Shown in pieces: positions 35,993-46,230 of a stretch of DNA of 64,000 nucleotides. The notes under the pieces were generated by a model that saw nothing but the letters and a program-made list of their open reading frames with translations, did no database searches and was not told the origin of the DNA. How positions within the stretch are numbered: position 1 is the stretch's first letter; every line of letters begins with the position of its first letter. A program made the position numbers and the translations under genes. The DNA is from Serinicoccus sediminis (GTDB lineage: Bacteria; Actinomycetota; Actinomycetes; Actinomycetales; Dermatophilaceae), in NCBI RefSeq assembly GCF_004153545.1, contig NZ_SDVA01000003.1, positions 1-64,000 on the forward strand, given 5' to 3'.

Positions 35993-38900
35993 GCGCGCCG
36001 GGAGAAGGCCTCGTCGTGCAGGGCCTCCTGCTCGACGGCGTGGACCTTGGCCGACCCCGTCGCCGGGGAGGCCGAGGCAGGCCGGCTGACCACCCGCAAC
36101 GGGCGTTCCTCGCCGTGCTGCCGGAGCGCGTCCGGCAGGTTGAGGGCCATGAACGGCCAGGCTCCCTGGTTCTTCGGCTCGTTCTGCACCCAGACCAGCT
36201 CGGCGTCCGGGTACTGCGCGGTGAGGGCGGCGAGCTGCCGGCCCGGGACGGGGTAGAGCTGCTCGACCCGCAGGATCGCCGTCCGCTCGTCCTCGCGCTT
36301 GCGGCGCTCGTCCTCCAGGTCGTAGACCAGCTTGCTGGAGGCGATGAGCACCCGGTCCACGGACCCGGCGTCGAGCTCGACGCGGTCCGGGAGCACCGGC
36401 TCGAAGGTGCCGCCGGTGAAGTCCTCCACCGCGCTGGCCGCGGCCTTGAGGCGCAGCATCGCCTTCGGGGTGAACACGACGAGAGGACGACGCGGGCGGG
36501 CGGCCGCGTGCGCCCGCAGCAGGTGGAAGTAGGAGGCCGGCGTGGACGGGTAGGCCACCCGCATGTTGTCCTCGGCGCACTGCTGCAGGAAGCGCTCGAT
36601 GCGGGCGGAGGAGTGGTCCGGGCCCTGCCCCTCGTAGCCGTGCGGCAGCAGCAGCACCACCGAGCTGCGCTGGTCCCACTTCTGCTCCGAGGAGCTGATG
36701 AACTCGTCGATGACCGTCTGAGCGCCGTTGGCGAAGTCGCCGAACTGCGCCTCCCACAGCACGAGCGCGTCGGTCTTCTCCACCGAGTAGCCGTACTCGA
36801 AGCCCATGGCGGCGAACTCCGACAGCAGCGAGTCGTAGACCTCGAAGGGGGCCTGGTCGTCGCTCAGGTGGTGCAGCGGGGTCCAGTTCGCGGCCGTGCC
36901 GTTGTCGGTGAGCACGGCGTGCCGCTGCACGAAGGTGCCCCGCCGGCTGTCCTGGCCCACGAGGCGCACCGGGGTGCCCTCCATGACCAGGGAGCCGAAG
37001 GCGATGAGCTCGGCCATCGCCCAGTCCACGCCGCCCTTCCGGGTCATCTCCTGTCGGGAGGTAAGGAGCTTGCCGAGCTTGGTGTGGACGGTGAAGCCCT
37101 CCGGCGGGGAGCCGAAAGCGTCGCCGACGGCGTGGAGCGTCTGCTCGGACACGGCCGTGCGCCGTGGCTGCCCGGACGAGCTGCCGTCGTCGTGCGAGTG
37201 CGGTCGGTCCAGCCCGCCGCCGTCGTCGTCGCTCTCGCCCTTGAGGGCCTTCTTGGTCTCGGTGAAGACGTTCTCCAGCTGGCGCTGGTAGTCGCGCAGC
37301 GCCGCCTCGGCGTCCTCGACCGAGATGTCGCCGCGGCCGATGAGGGACTCGGTGTAGAGCTTGCGGACCGAGCGCTTGGCCTCGATGAGGTCGTACATCA
37401 GCGGCTGCGTCATCGAGGGGTCGTCGCCCTCGTTGTGCCCGCGGCGGCGGTAGCACACGAGGTCGATGACGACGTCCTTGCCGAACTTCTGCCGGAACTC
37501 GTAGGCGAGCTCGCCCACCCGGACGACCGCCTCGGGGTCGTCCCCGTTGACGTGGAAGATCGGTGCCTGCACGGTGCGGGCCAGGTCGGTGCAGTAGACG
37601 GAGGAGCGCGAGTGCTGCGGTGCGGTGGTGAACCCGACCTGGTTGTTGATGACGATGTGCAGCGTGCCGCCGGTGCGGTATGCCGGCAGCTCGGACATCT
37701 GCATGGTCTCCAGCACGACGCCCTGGCCGGCGAAGGCCGCGTCGCCGTGCATCAGCACCGGCATGACGGTGCTGAGGTCGGCGTCGGTCTCGCGGACCAG
37801 CTGGTCCTGCTTGGCCCGGGTGATGCCCTCCAGGACGGGGTTCACCGCCTCCAGGTGCGAGGGGTTCGCCGCGAGGTAGACCCGGGTGGTCTTGCCGTCC
37901 TCGGTGGTGAACTCGCCCTCGGTGCCGAGGTGGTACTTCACGTCGCCGGAGCCCTGCACCGAGCCGGGGGCCTGCTTGCCCTCGAACTCGCGGAAGATCT
38001 GACCGTAGGACTTGCCCGCGAGGTTGGCGAGGACGTTGAGCCGCCCGCGGTGCGGCATACCGATCGTCACCTCGGTGAGGCCGTCGTCCGCCGCGCGGTT
38101 GAGCACCTTGTCCAGCAGCGCGATGACCGACTCGCCGCCCTCCAGGCTGAACCTCTTCTGCCCGACGAACTTGGTCTGCAGGAAGGTCTCGAAGGCCTCG
38201 GCCGCGTTCAGCCGCCGCAGGATGCGTAGCTGCTCCGCGGGTGCCGGCTTCTCGAAAGGCACCTCGAGCTTGTCCTGGAACCACTCGCGCTGCTCGGGGT
38301 CCTGGATGTGCATGTACTCGATGCCGACGGTGCGGCAGTAGGTGTCTCGCAGGATCCCCAGGATGCGGCGCAGGCTCAGCCGGGGCTTGCCGCCGAAGCC
38401 GCCGGTCGGCACCTCGCGGTCGAGGTCCCACAGCGTCAGGCCGTGGTTCTCGATGGCCAGGTCGGGGTGGCGACGCTGGCGGTACTCCAGCGGGTCGGTG
38501 TCGGCCATGAGGTGTCCACGGACCCGGTAGGCGTGGATGAGCTCCTGGATCCGGCTCGGCTTGGAGATGTCGTCGTCGTGGGTGGCCGCGATGTCCGGGT
38601 TCCACCGGATCGGCTCGTACGGGATGCGCAGCGAGGTGAAGATGTCGTCGTAGAAGCCCTCCTGCCCCAGCAGCAGCTGGTGCATGATCTTGAGGAACTC
38701 GCCCGACTGGGCACCCTGGATGATGCGGTGGTCGTAGGTGGAGGTCAGCGTGAGGATCTTGCTCACCCCGTTGGCGAGGATGCGCTCGGTCGAGGCGCCC
38801 TGCCACTCGGCCGGGTAGTCGAGGGACCCGACGCCGATGATCGTGCCCTGACCCTTCATGAGGCGGGGCACCGAGTGCAGGGTGCCGATCCCGCCGGGGT

Positions 38901-39936
38901 TGGTGAGGCTGATCGTGGTGCCCTGGAAGTCCTCGAGGGTGAGCTTGCCGTCCCGCGCCTTGCGGACGACCTTCTCGTAGGCGCTCCAGAACTCGTAGAA
39001 GCTCATGTCCTCGGCGCTCTTGATGCTGGGCACGAGGAGCTGCCGGGTGCCGTCCGGCTTGGGCACGTCGATGGCCAGGCCGAGGTTGATGTGGGCCGGC
39101 TCGACGAGGTTCGGCTTGCCGTTCTCCTCCGCGAAGCCGTTGTTCATGGCCGGCATCGCCCGCAGCGCGCGGACCATGGCGTAGCCGATGATGTGGGTGA
39201 AGCTCACCTTGCCACCGCGGCTGCGGGCCAGGTGGTTGTTGATGACCGTGCGGTTGTCGATGAGCAGCTTGGCCGGCAGGTTGCGGGCGCTGGTGGCGGT
39301 CGGCACCTCCAGCGAGCTGTCCATGTTGGAGACGACCCGGGCCGCCGCCCCGCGCAGCGGGGTCAGGGTGACCTCCTCCTGGGGGCCGGTCTTCTTGGGG
39401 GCGGGGGCCTCGCGGGACATCGGTGCCTTCGTGGTCGTGCTCGAGCTCTGCTGCGTGGTGGCCTTGGCGGAGGACTCGCGCGGGGCCTCCTCGACGGTGG
39501 TCTTGGCGGCGTCCCCGTCCTGGGCGGCGGCCTCGCGGGCGGCGCCGTCCTTGGCGTCGGAGCCGGAGGACCCACCCGCGGGGGCGCTCCTCCCGGCCGG
39601 ACCGCTCGTGCTGCCCTGGCCGGAGGTCTCGCGCGGGGGCGCCGGGGCCACCCGGGGCCCGGAGGCCGGGGCCGGTCGCGTGGTGGCGGACTGCTGACGC
39701 GGGCCGGAGCCGTTGCTCGCGGCCTCGCGGCCGCCTCCCGTCTCCCCACCCTCGGAGCGTGCGGACGGTGCCGAACCGTTGCTTCCCGTGCGGGACGGGT
39801 CCCCCTTCTCGAAGTATCGTCGCCAGGACGGGTCGACCGACCCGGGGTCCTGGTCGAACTGCTCACGCATCTCCTCCACGAGCCACTCGTTGGCTCCGAA
39901 GTCGGTGGTGGTGTCGCTGCTCGGCGGGTTGGCCAC
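35989..39936 (-). CDS. kgd: Multifunctional 2-oxoglutarate metabolism enzyme (E1o with fused acyltransferase domain)
   Basis: 1315 residues, the actinobacterial SucA/Kgd architecture. Residues 1-40 (NEWLVEEMREQFDQDPGSVD) are the N-terminal segment; 41-190 an Ala/Ser/Pro/Glu-rich linker; about 190-425 a 2-oxoacid dehydrogenase acyltransferase domain with TSTYDHRIIQGAQSGEFL (catalytic His); from 440 the thiamine-diphosphate E1o with HRGRLNVLANL, VYLAANPSHLEAV and YRRRGHNEGDDPS. It decarboxylates 2-oxoglutarate to succinic semialdehyde, 2-hydroxy-3-oxoadipate or, with partners, succinyl-CoA; activity is tuned by acetyl-CoA and GarA in mycobacteria. It leads an operon with the GNAT and SGNH genes, all joined by 4-bp overlaps. 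Confidence 0.96.
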   Translation of the reverse strand: MANPPSSDTTTDFGANEWLVEEMREQFDQDPGSVDPSWRRYFEKGDPSRTGSNGSAPSARSEGGETGGGREAASNGSGPRQQSATTRPAPASGPRVAPAPPRETSGQGSTSGPAGRSAPAGGSSGSDAKDGAAREAAAQDGDAAKTTVEEAPRESSAKATTQQSSSTTTKAPMSREAPAPKKTGPQEEVTLTPLRGAAARVVSNMDSSLEVPTATSARNLPAKLLIDNRTVINNHLARSRGGKVSFTHIIGYAMVRALRAMPAMNNGFAEENGKPNLVEPAHINLGLAIDVPKPDGTRQLLVPSIKSAEDMSFYEFWSAYEKVVRKARDGKLTLEDFQGTTISLTNPGGIGTLHSVPRLMKGQGTIIGVGSLDYPAEWQGASTERILANGVSKILTLTSTYDHRIIQGAQSGEFLKIMHQLLLGQEGFYDDIFTSLRIPYEPIRWNPDIAATHDDDISKPSRIQELIHAYRVRGHLMADTDPLEYRQRRHPDLAIENHGLTLWDLDREVPTGGFGGKPRLSLRRILGILRDTYCRTVGIEYMHIQDPEQREWFQDKLEVPFEKPAPAEQLRILRRLNAAEAFETFLQTKFVGQKRFSLEGGESVIALLDKVLNRAADDGLTEVTIGMPHRGRLNVLANLAGKSYGQIFREFEGKQAPGSVQGSGDVKYHLGTEGEFTTEDGKTTRVYLAANPSHLEAVNPVLEGITRAKQDQLVRETDADLSTVMPVLMHGDAAFAGQGVVLETMQMSELPAYRTGGTLHIVINNQVGFTTAPQHSRSSVYCTDLARTVQAPIFHVNGDDPEAVVRVGELAYEFRQKFGKDVVIDLVCYRRRGHNEGDDPSMTQPLMYDLIEAKRSVRKLYTESLIGRGDISVEDAEAALRDYQRQLENVFTETKKALKGESDDDGGGLDRPHSHDDGSSSGQPRRTAVSEQTLHAVGDAFGSPPEGFTVHTKLGKLLTSRQEMTRKGGVDWAMAELIAFGSLVMEGTPVRLVGQDSRRGTFVQRHAVLTDNGTAANWTPLHHLSDDQAPFEVYDSLLSEFAAMGFEYGYSVEKTDALVLWEAQFGDFANGAQTVIDEFISSSEQKWDQRSSVVLLLPHGYEGQGPDHSSARIERFLQQCAEDNMRVAYPSTPASYFHLLRAHAAARPRRPLVVFTPKAMLRLKAAASAVEDFTGGTFEPVLPDRVELDAGSVDRVLIASSKLVYDLEDERRKREDERTAILRVEQLYPVPGRQLAALTAQYPDAELVWVQNEPKNQGAWPFMALNLPDALRQHGEERPLRVVSRPASASPATGSAKVHAVEQEALHDEAFSRRA

Positions 39937-40043
39937 GGTGTTAGCGCCTCATCTCACGTCCGGTGACTACCAGCATGCGTCCGCTGCATGTGCGCCGCCC
40001 AGCCTATCCCCCCGCCCCAGGGGTCGCAGGAGGAGGGGCGAGG

Positions 40044-40882
40044 TCAGGCGACGTCGCGGCGGGCCGTGAGCACCCAGCCGAGCGTGGCCATCACGGCCGC
40101 GTAGCCCAGCAGCACCAGCGTGGCCCACCCCCAGGAGAGCGCGTCCTGCGCCGCGCCCAACGTCTGCGCCGCGCCCGCGTCGACCCCGGCGAAGAGGTCG
40201 AGCGCGCTCATGCTGGCCTGGCTGGGGAAGAACTTCGAGGCGTCCGCCAGCTGCTCGACGAAGGTGAGGCCGAGGCCCAGCAGCGGCTCGACCAGGAGGG
40301 TCACCCCGACGCCGACGAAGAGGGCCACCACCTGGTTCGTGATGAGGACGCCCAGGCCGAAGCCCATGAGCCCCCACAGGACGAGCACGAGGATCATCCG
40401 CGCGAAGGTGGCGAGCAGCCCGGCGGGGTCGGGGAAGAGCGCCAGGTCACCGATGGCCAGGGTGATGGCGCCGCCCGCGACGCTGCCGACGGTGAACGCC
40501 ACGGCGTTCAGGGCGACGACGACCGCGACCGAGACGACCTTGGCCGCGATGAGCCGGCCGCGTCGCGGGGCCGCGAGGAGGGTGGCGGTGATGGTCTTGT
40601 GCCGGAACTCACCGCTCATCGACAGGATGCCGAGCACCAGCGCGAGGAGGTAGCCGATCTGCACGGCGCCGGTATAGACCAGCCGGGCCACGACCTCCTC
40701 GCCGAACAGCTCGGCCGGGACGATCATCGACCCGTCCGGGGCGGGGAACTCGCCGATGACGGCCAGGAAGAGCCCCTGCAGGGCCGCGAAGAGCCCGCCC
40801 AGGACCGCCATCGCGAGCGGCATCGACCACGACAGCCGGGTGGTCACGTACTTGCGCAGCTCGGCGCGCACGAGCGAGATCA

Positions 40883-40883
<1 letters not shown>
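40044..40883 (-). CDS. ABC transporter permease (ABC-2 type)
   Basis: 279 residues with six transmembrane helices in the pattern of ABC-2/YhfP-like permeases that work with a separate ATPase: a short N-terminus (MISLVRAELRKYVTTRLSW), a first helix, a large outer loop, and a late helix pair (LGVLITNQVVALFVGVGVTL). SGEFRHKTITATLLAAPRR is the characteristic coupling segment of bacitracin-type or lantibiotic-immunity exporters. The ATG at 40883 overlaps the stop of the ATPase gene (TGATG). The substrate is not known. The gap of about 107 bp to kgd holds the kgd promoter region on the same strand upstream of kgd only. Confidence 0.85.
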
Positions 40884-41836
<953 letters not shown>

Positions 41837-41904
41837 GGCGCTCAGTCAACCAGCCCGGTCGACCCCGGACATCCACCGGTGGAGGGATCCGCGGGGCAGG
41901 CCGG

Positions 41905-41922
41905 CTCCCCCCTGAGGGGGAG
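41905..41922 (-). terminator. Terminator of the aldehyde dehydrogenase gene
   Basis: CTCCCCC (41905-41911), loop CTGA, GGGGGAG (41916-41922). On the minus strand it begins five bases after the dehydrogenase stop. No T-run follows, as is common for this genome. Confidence 0.6.
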
Positions 41923-41926
41923 GGGC

Positions 41927-43360
41927 TCAGCTCAGCCGGACGACCACCGTCTTGGTCCGGGTGAAGCCGGCCAGGGCCTCGACGCCCTTCTCCCGGCCGT
42001 AGCCCGAGGCCTTGACGCCGCCGAAGGGCAGCTCGACCCCGCCGCCCGCACCGAAGGTGTTGACGAAGACCTGCCCGGCCTCCAGCGACCCCGCCAGCCG
42101 GTGCGCCCGGGACAGGTCGCGGGTCCACAGCGCGGCGATGAGCCCGTATGCCGTGCCGTTGGCGAGGGCGAGCGCCTCCGCCTCGTCCTGGAAGGGCAGG
42201 GTCACCAGCACCGGGCCGAAGACCTCCTCCTGGGCGATGGGGTCCTGCGGGTCGACCCCGTCGATGAGGGTCGGCAGCCAGAACGCGCCCCCGGCGAGGG
42301 TGCTGTCCTCGGGCGGGGCGCTGCCGCCGACGACGAGGTCACCGCTGGACACGCCCTCGACGTAGCCGCGCACCCGCTCCTGCTGGCGACGGGAGACCAG
42401 CGGCCCGAGGTCGGGGTCGTCCAGCCCCGCGCCGAGGGTGGTCGCCCGGAACCGGTCGGCGACGGCGGCGACCAGCTCCGCCCGGACGTCCTCGTGCACG
42501 ACGAGCCGGGACCCGGCGGAGCAGGTCTGCCCCGCGTTCTGCAGGATGCTGCGGGTGACGGCCTCGGCGGCGGCCTCCAGGTCGGCGTCGGGGAAGACGA
42601 CGTGGGCGGACTTGCCGCCCAGCTCGAGCACGGCGGGGACCACGCGCTCGGCGGCCGCGTGGGCGACCAGCCGCCCCGTCTCCGTGGACCCCACGAAGCC
42701 GAGGTGGGCGACCTGCGGGTGCGCCGTCAGCGCTGCGCCCGCCTCGGCGCCGAGCCCGGGCACCACGTTGACGACACCCTCCGGGAGCCCGGCCTCCAGC
42801 GCGAGGGCGGCCAGCGCCACCGCCGTCCGCGGCGTCTCGTCGGCCGGCTTGAGCACGACCGCGTTGCCGGTGGCGGTCGCGGCGGCGATCGACCGGGAGG
42901 CGAGCTGGAGGGGGTAGTTCCACGCCACGATGCAGCCGACGACGCCGTAGGGCTCGTGCCGGGTGTAGACGTGGGTGTCCGGGCCGAGCGGGATGGTGTC
43001 GCCGTAGGCGGCCTCCACGACCCGGCCGTAGTAGCGGAAGTAGCGCGCGGCGACGGTGGCGTCGGCCCGGGCCTGGGACAGCGGCTTGCCGGTGTCCTGG
43101 GACTCGGTACGGGCCAGCTGCTCGCGGTCCCGGTCGACGAGGGCGGCCAGCCGGGTGAGCGCGTCCGCCCGCTGCTCGGTCGGCGTGGCGGCCCACGCCG
43201 GCTGGGCGTGCGCGGCCGCCCGGACGGCCTGGTCCACCTCGGCGGCGCCCGCGCGGGCGACCTGCCCGATGACCGCACCGTCGGCCGGGTCCACGTTGTC
43301 GTAGGTCTGCGCGACCGGGAGGGAGGAGCCGGCGACGAGGGGGAGGGTGAGCTCGGGCAT
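41927..43360 (-). CDS. NAD(P)-dependent aldehyde dehydrogenase
   Basis: 477 residues, ALDH superfamily, betaine-aldehyde/gamma-aminobutyraldehyde-like. Signatures are GVVGCIVAWNYPLQLASRSIAAA, KPADETPRTA, GFVGSTETGRLVA (cofactor Gly loop), the catalytic Glu in VLELGGKSAHVVF and the nucleophile Cys in LQNAGQTCSAGSRLVV. The C-terminus (PFGGVKASGYGREKGVEAL) is typical. ATG at 43360 lies 6 nt behind a TACGGT box, so the mRNA may be leaderless, though GGGGG also precedes the ATG. It stands alone; the substrate cannot be named. Confidence 0.9.
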   Translation of the reverse strand: MPELTLPLVAGSSLPVAQTYDNVDPADGAVIGQVARAGAAEVDQAVRAAAHAQPAWAATPTEQRADALTRLAALVDRDREQLARTESQDTGKPLSQARADATVAARYFRYYGRVVEAAYGDTIPLGPDTHVYTRHEPYGVVGCIVAWNYPLQLASRSIAAATATGNAVVLKPADETPRTAVALAALALEAGLPEGVVNVVPGLGAEAGAALTAHPQVAHLGFVGSTETGRLVAHAAAERVVPAVLELGGKSAHVVFPDADLEAAAEAVTRSILQNAGQTCSAGSRLVVHEDVRAELVAAVADRFRATTLGAGLDDPDLGPLVSRRQQERVRGYVEGVSSGDLVVGGSAPPEDSTLAGGAFWLPTLIDGVDPQDPIAQEEVFGPVLVTLPFQDEAEALALANGTAYGLIAALWTRDLSRAHRLAGSLEAGQVFVNTFGAGGGVELPFGGVKASGYGREKGVEALAGFTRTKTVVVRLS

Positions 43361-43366
43361 ACCCCC

Positions 43367-43372
43367 ACCGTA
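43367..43372 (-). promoter_or_regulatory. Leaderless promoter -10 of the aldehyde dehydrogenase gene
   Basis: On the minus strand TACGGT ends 6 nt before the ATG at 43360. Confidence 0.4.
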
Positions 43373-43481
43373 GATCGCGGTCGCGGGCGCGGCGGGGGAA
43401 GGGCTCGGCGCAGGGTGACGGTCAGCCGTGGCGAGGCGAGGGCGCGGCACGCGTGTCGGTGCGTCGGCGTGACGCCGGTGG

Positions 43482-44492
43482 TCAGCGCAGGGTGAGCATC
43501 GGGCGGGGCGAGGGCAGGGTGCGGCCGACGACGGTGCCGACCCCGGGCGGGAGCTCGCCGACCAGCAGCAGCCCGCCGCTGGTCTGGGCGTCGGAGAGCA
43601 GCAGCAGGTCGTCCTCGCCCACGCCGGGACCCACCTCCAGGTGCGGGCGCACCCAGTCGAGGTTGCGGCGGCTGCCCCCGGGCAGGTAGCCGGCGGCGAG
43701 GCTCTCGCGGGCGCCCTCGATCGTCGGGACCGCGGCCACCTCGAGCTCGGCGCCGACGCCGGAGGCGCGGCACAGCTTCCACAGGTGGCCGAGCAGGCCG
43801 AAGCCGGTGACGTCGGTCCCGGCCCGGACGCCGGCGGCCACCGCGGCCTCGGAGGCCGCGCGGTTGAGGGCGGTCATGGTGGCCACCGCCTCGGCGTGCA
43901 CCTCGCCGGTGCGGCCGTGCCGGTTGTTGAGGATGCCGGTGCCCAGCGGCTTGGTGAGGGTGATGGGCAGCCCGGGGGCCGCCGCGTCGTTGCTGATGAG
44001 CGCGTCGACGCGGGCGGTGCCGGTGACGGCCAGGCCGTAGGTCGGCTCGGGGGCGGTGATGGAGTGGCCGCCGGCGAGCGGGCAGCCCGCCTCCCCGGCG
44101 ACGGCAGCGCCGCCGCGGAGCACCTCCCGGGCCAGGTCGTCGTCGAGCCCGGACGGCCAGCCGAGCAGGTTGATCGCGAGGACCGGCCGGCCGCCCATGG
44201 CGTAGATGTCGGACAGCGCGTTGGCGGCCGCGATGCGACCCCAGTCGAAGGGGTCGTCCACGACCGGGGTGAAGAAGTCGGCGGTGGACAGCAGGGCGAG
44301 GCCGGACACCTCGTCGAGGCGCACCGCGGCGGCGTCGTCACCGTGCTCCAGCCCGACGACGAGGGACTCGTCGGTCGGCGCCTCCAGACCCGCGACCAGC
44401 CGCTCGAGCCGCTCCGCCGGGATCTTGCACGCGCAGCCCCCGCCGGCGGCCAGGGTGGTGAGGCGCGGCCGCGCCGGGCTGCTCCCCGTCAT
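43482..44492 (-). CDS. selD: Selenide, water dikinase (selenophosphate synthetase), Cys form
   Basis: 336 residues. SelD makes monoselenophosphate from selenide and ATP for SelA. The N-terminal active-site loop is GGGCACKI: the position that is Sec in many SelD proteins is Cys here (codon TGC), followed by the essential Lys. The ATP-binding parts DDAAAVRL and STADFFTPVVDDPFDWGRIAAANALSDIYAMGG (in motifs) and the C-terminal TDVTGFGLLGHL are clear. It reads with selB and selA but appears to have its own leaderless promoter: TAGGCT stands 6 nt before the ATG. Confidence 0.96.
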   Translation of the reverse strand: MTGSSPARPRLTTLAAGGGCACKIPAERLERLVAGLEAPTDESLVVGLEHGDDAAAVRLDEVSGLALLSTADFFTPVVDDPFDWGRIAAANALSDIYAMGGRPVLAINLLGWPSGLDDDLAREVLRGGAAVAGEAGCPLAGGHSITAPEPTYGLAVTGTARVDALISNDAAAPGLPITLTKPLGTGILNNRHGRTGEVHAEAVATMTALNRAASEAAVAAGVRAGTDVTGFGLLGHLWKLCRASGVGAELEVAAVPTIEGARESLAAGYLPGGSRRNLDWVRPHLEVGPGVGEDDLLLLSDAQTSGGLLLVGELPPGVGTVVGRTLPSPRPMLTLR

Positions 44493-44498
44493 CCCGTC

Positions 44499-44504
44499 AG
44501 CCTA
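44499..44504 (-). promoter_or_regulatory. Leaderless promoter -10 of selD
   Basis: On the minus strand TAGGCT ends 6 nt before the ATG at 44492. It lies in the 37-bp gap between selB and selD. Confidence 0.5.
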
Positions 44505-44529
44505 GCCAGTGACCCGTCGCCGGCCCGGG

Positions 44530-46230
44530 TCACCCGTCGGCCCCGTCGAGGCCCGTGACCCGTCTGCGGCCGTCGGGCTCCCGGTGGGTGAGGCCACGGC
44601 CGTCGAGGTGCTCCAGCAGCGGGACCAGCACCCGGCGGCTGGTGCCGAGGAGGGCCCGGGCCTGCGCCGTGGTGAAGGGCTGCGGCAGCGACCGCAGCTG
44701 TCGCACCGTCCGGTCGACGGCGCCGGCCCCGAGGAGCACGTCACCGGGCAGCCGCAGCACGCCCGGTGCGCGCGCGGCGGCGGCGACCTCGCGCGGGCCG
44801 AGCGACAGCGCGGCCAGCTCGGGGCGGGAGGGGGAGTCCAGCGGGTCCGCGCGCAGGCGGCGCAGCAGGGCGGTCAGCCCTGGGGGCTCCTCCGTCGAGC
44901 CCTCGCGCACCAGGCGGCCGCCCTCCGGCGTCAACCCCGCCTCTGCCGCGGCGGCGCGCAGGGTGGCGAGGTCGGGCACACCCACCCGGCGGCGCAGCTC
45001 GGCGAGCGCCGGCTCCTCGCCCACCCACGGGGTGAGCGGGTCACGGGTGGCCCGCCGGGCCACCAGGCCGTCGACGGCCGCGCGCCACGCGTCGGCCGTC
45101 GCCGTCGAGACCTGCCGGCCCGCGACGACGGCGGTCCGACCCGCCGCCGCCTCGAGGGCCGAGGCCCGGAGGCGAGCGGCGCCGGTACGGCGCAGCGGTG
45201 GTGTCACGGCGTCCAGGACGAGGGCGCCGACCAACGAGCCCTCGCGGCCGGGCTCGCGCAGGATGAGCCGGTCACCCGGACCCAGCGGCAGCTCCGGCCC
45301 CCACGTGACGCGGGCGTAGGCCCCGCCCAGCGGACGCAGCCGGGCGGGGACCGCCGCGGTGCCGACGTGCGCGGTCACCTCCGCCGGCAACGTGTCCTCG
45401 TCGAGGAGCACGTCCACCGCGGTGCTCAGCCACCAGGGGTGGCCGGGGGAGAGCAGCGCCTGACCACGGCCGACCTCCGCCACGTCCACGCCGCGCAGGT
45501 TGAGCGCGACCCTGGCCGGGCCCGCGGCCTCCTCCACCGCACGGTCCCTGCTGTGCACCCCGCGCACACCCACCGACCGGGGCCGCCCGCCGGGGGTGGG
45601 GGTCAGCGTGAGCGTGTCGCCGGCGCGCACCCGCCCCGCGGGCAGCGTGCCGGTGACCACGGTCCCGGCCCCGCGCACGCTGAAGCTGCGGTCGACCCAC
45701 AGCCGGACGGGGGCGTCGGCGGGAGGCGGCGGCATGTGCCGGACGAGGTCGGCGATCTCGGTCCGCAGGAGGTCGATCCCCTCGCCGGTCCGCGCCGACA
45801 CCGCCACGGCCGGTATGCCGTCCAGGCTCGTCCCCCGCAGGTGCCCCCGGGCGCGGGCCAGGGTCGGTGCCGGGTCGGCGAGGTCGCTGCGGGTGACGAC
45901 GAGCACGCCGTGCCGCAGCCGCAGGGCGTGCACCGCCCGCAGGTGCTCCTCCGACTGGGCGCTCCACCCGCCGTCCGCGGCCACCACGAGCAGGACCCCG
46001 GCCGCGGGGCCGATGCCGCTGAGCATGTTGCCGATGAACCGTCGGTGCCCCGGGACGTCGACGAAGGCCACCGGACCGACCTCGGGGAGGGTGGTCCAGG
46101 CATACCCCAGGTCGAGGGTCAGACCACGGCGGCGCTCGGCCTCCCAGCGGTCCGGCTCCATGCCGGTGAGCGCCCGGACCAGCGCCGACTTGCCGTGGTC
46201 GACGTGGCCCGCGGTGGCGACGACGCTCAT
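44530..46230 (-). CDS. selB: Selenocysteine-specific elongation factor
   Basis: 566 residues. SelB carries Sec-tRNA to UGA codons marked by a SECIS hairpin. The GTPase begins ATAGHVDHGKSALVRALTG (G1), with GLTLDLGYAW (switch I), FVDVPGHRRFIGNML (G3) and VTRSDLADP in place of the NKxD of G4. Domains II and III follow, then C-terminal winged-helix repeats (for example QPFTTAQARALLGTSRRVLVPLLEHLDGRGL in motifs) that bind SECIS RNA. It is shorter than E. coli SelB (614). The ATG overlaps the selA stop (ATGA), so SelA and SelB are co-translated. Confidence 0.95.
   Translation of the reverse strand: MSVVATAGHVDHGKSALVRALTGMEPDRWEAERRRGLTLDLGYAWTTLPEVGPVAFVDVPGHRRFIGNMLSGIGPAAGVLLVVAADGGWSAQSEEHLRAVHALRLRHGVLVVTRSDLADPAPTLARARGHLRGTSLDGIPAVAVSARTGEGIDLLRTEIADLVRHMPPPPADAPVRLWVDRSFSVRGAGTVVTGTLPAGRVRAGDTLTLTPTPGGRPRSVGVRGVHSRDRAVEEAAGPARVALNLRGVDVAEVGRGQALLSPGHPWWLSTAVDVLLDEDTLPAEVTAHVGTAAVPARLRPLGGAYARVTWGPELPLGPGDRLILREPGREGSLVGALVLDAVTPPLRRTGAARLRASALEAAAGRTAVVAGRQVSTATADAWRAAVDGLVARRATRDPLTPWVGEEPALAELRRRVGVPDLATLRAAAAEAGLTPEGGRLVREGSTEEPPGLTALLRRLRADPLDSPSRPELAALSLGPREVAAAARAPGVLRLPGDVLLGAGAVDRTVRQLRSLPQPFTTAQARALLGTSRRVLVPLLEHLDGRGLTHREPDGRRRVTGLDGADG

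Noticed and set aside
44400-44470. In-frame Sec codon in selD
   Set aside because: The active-site position is a normal Cys codon (TGC) in GGGCACK, with no TGA in the frame.
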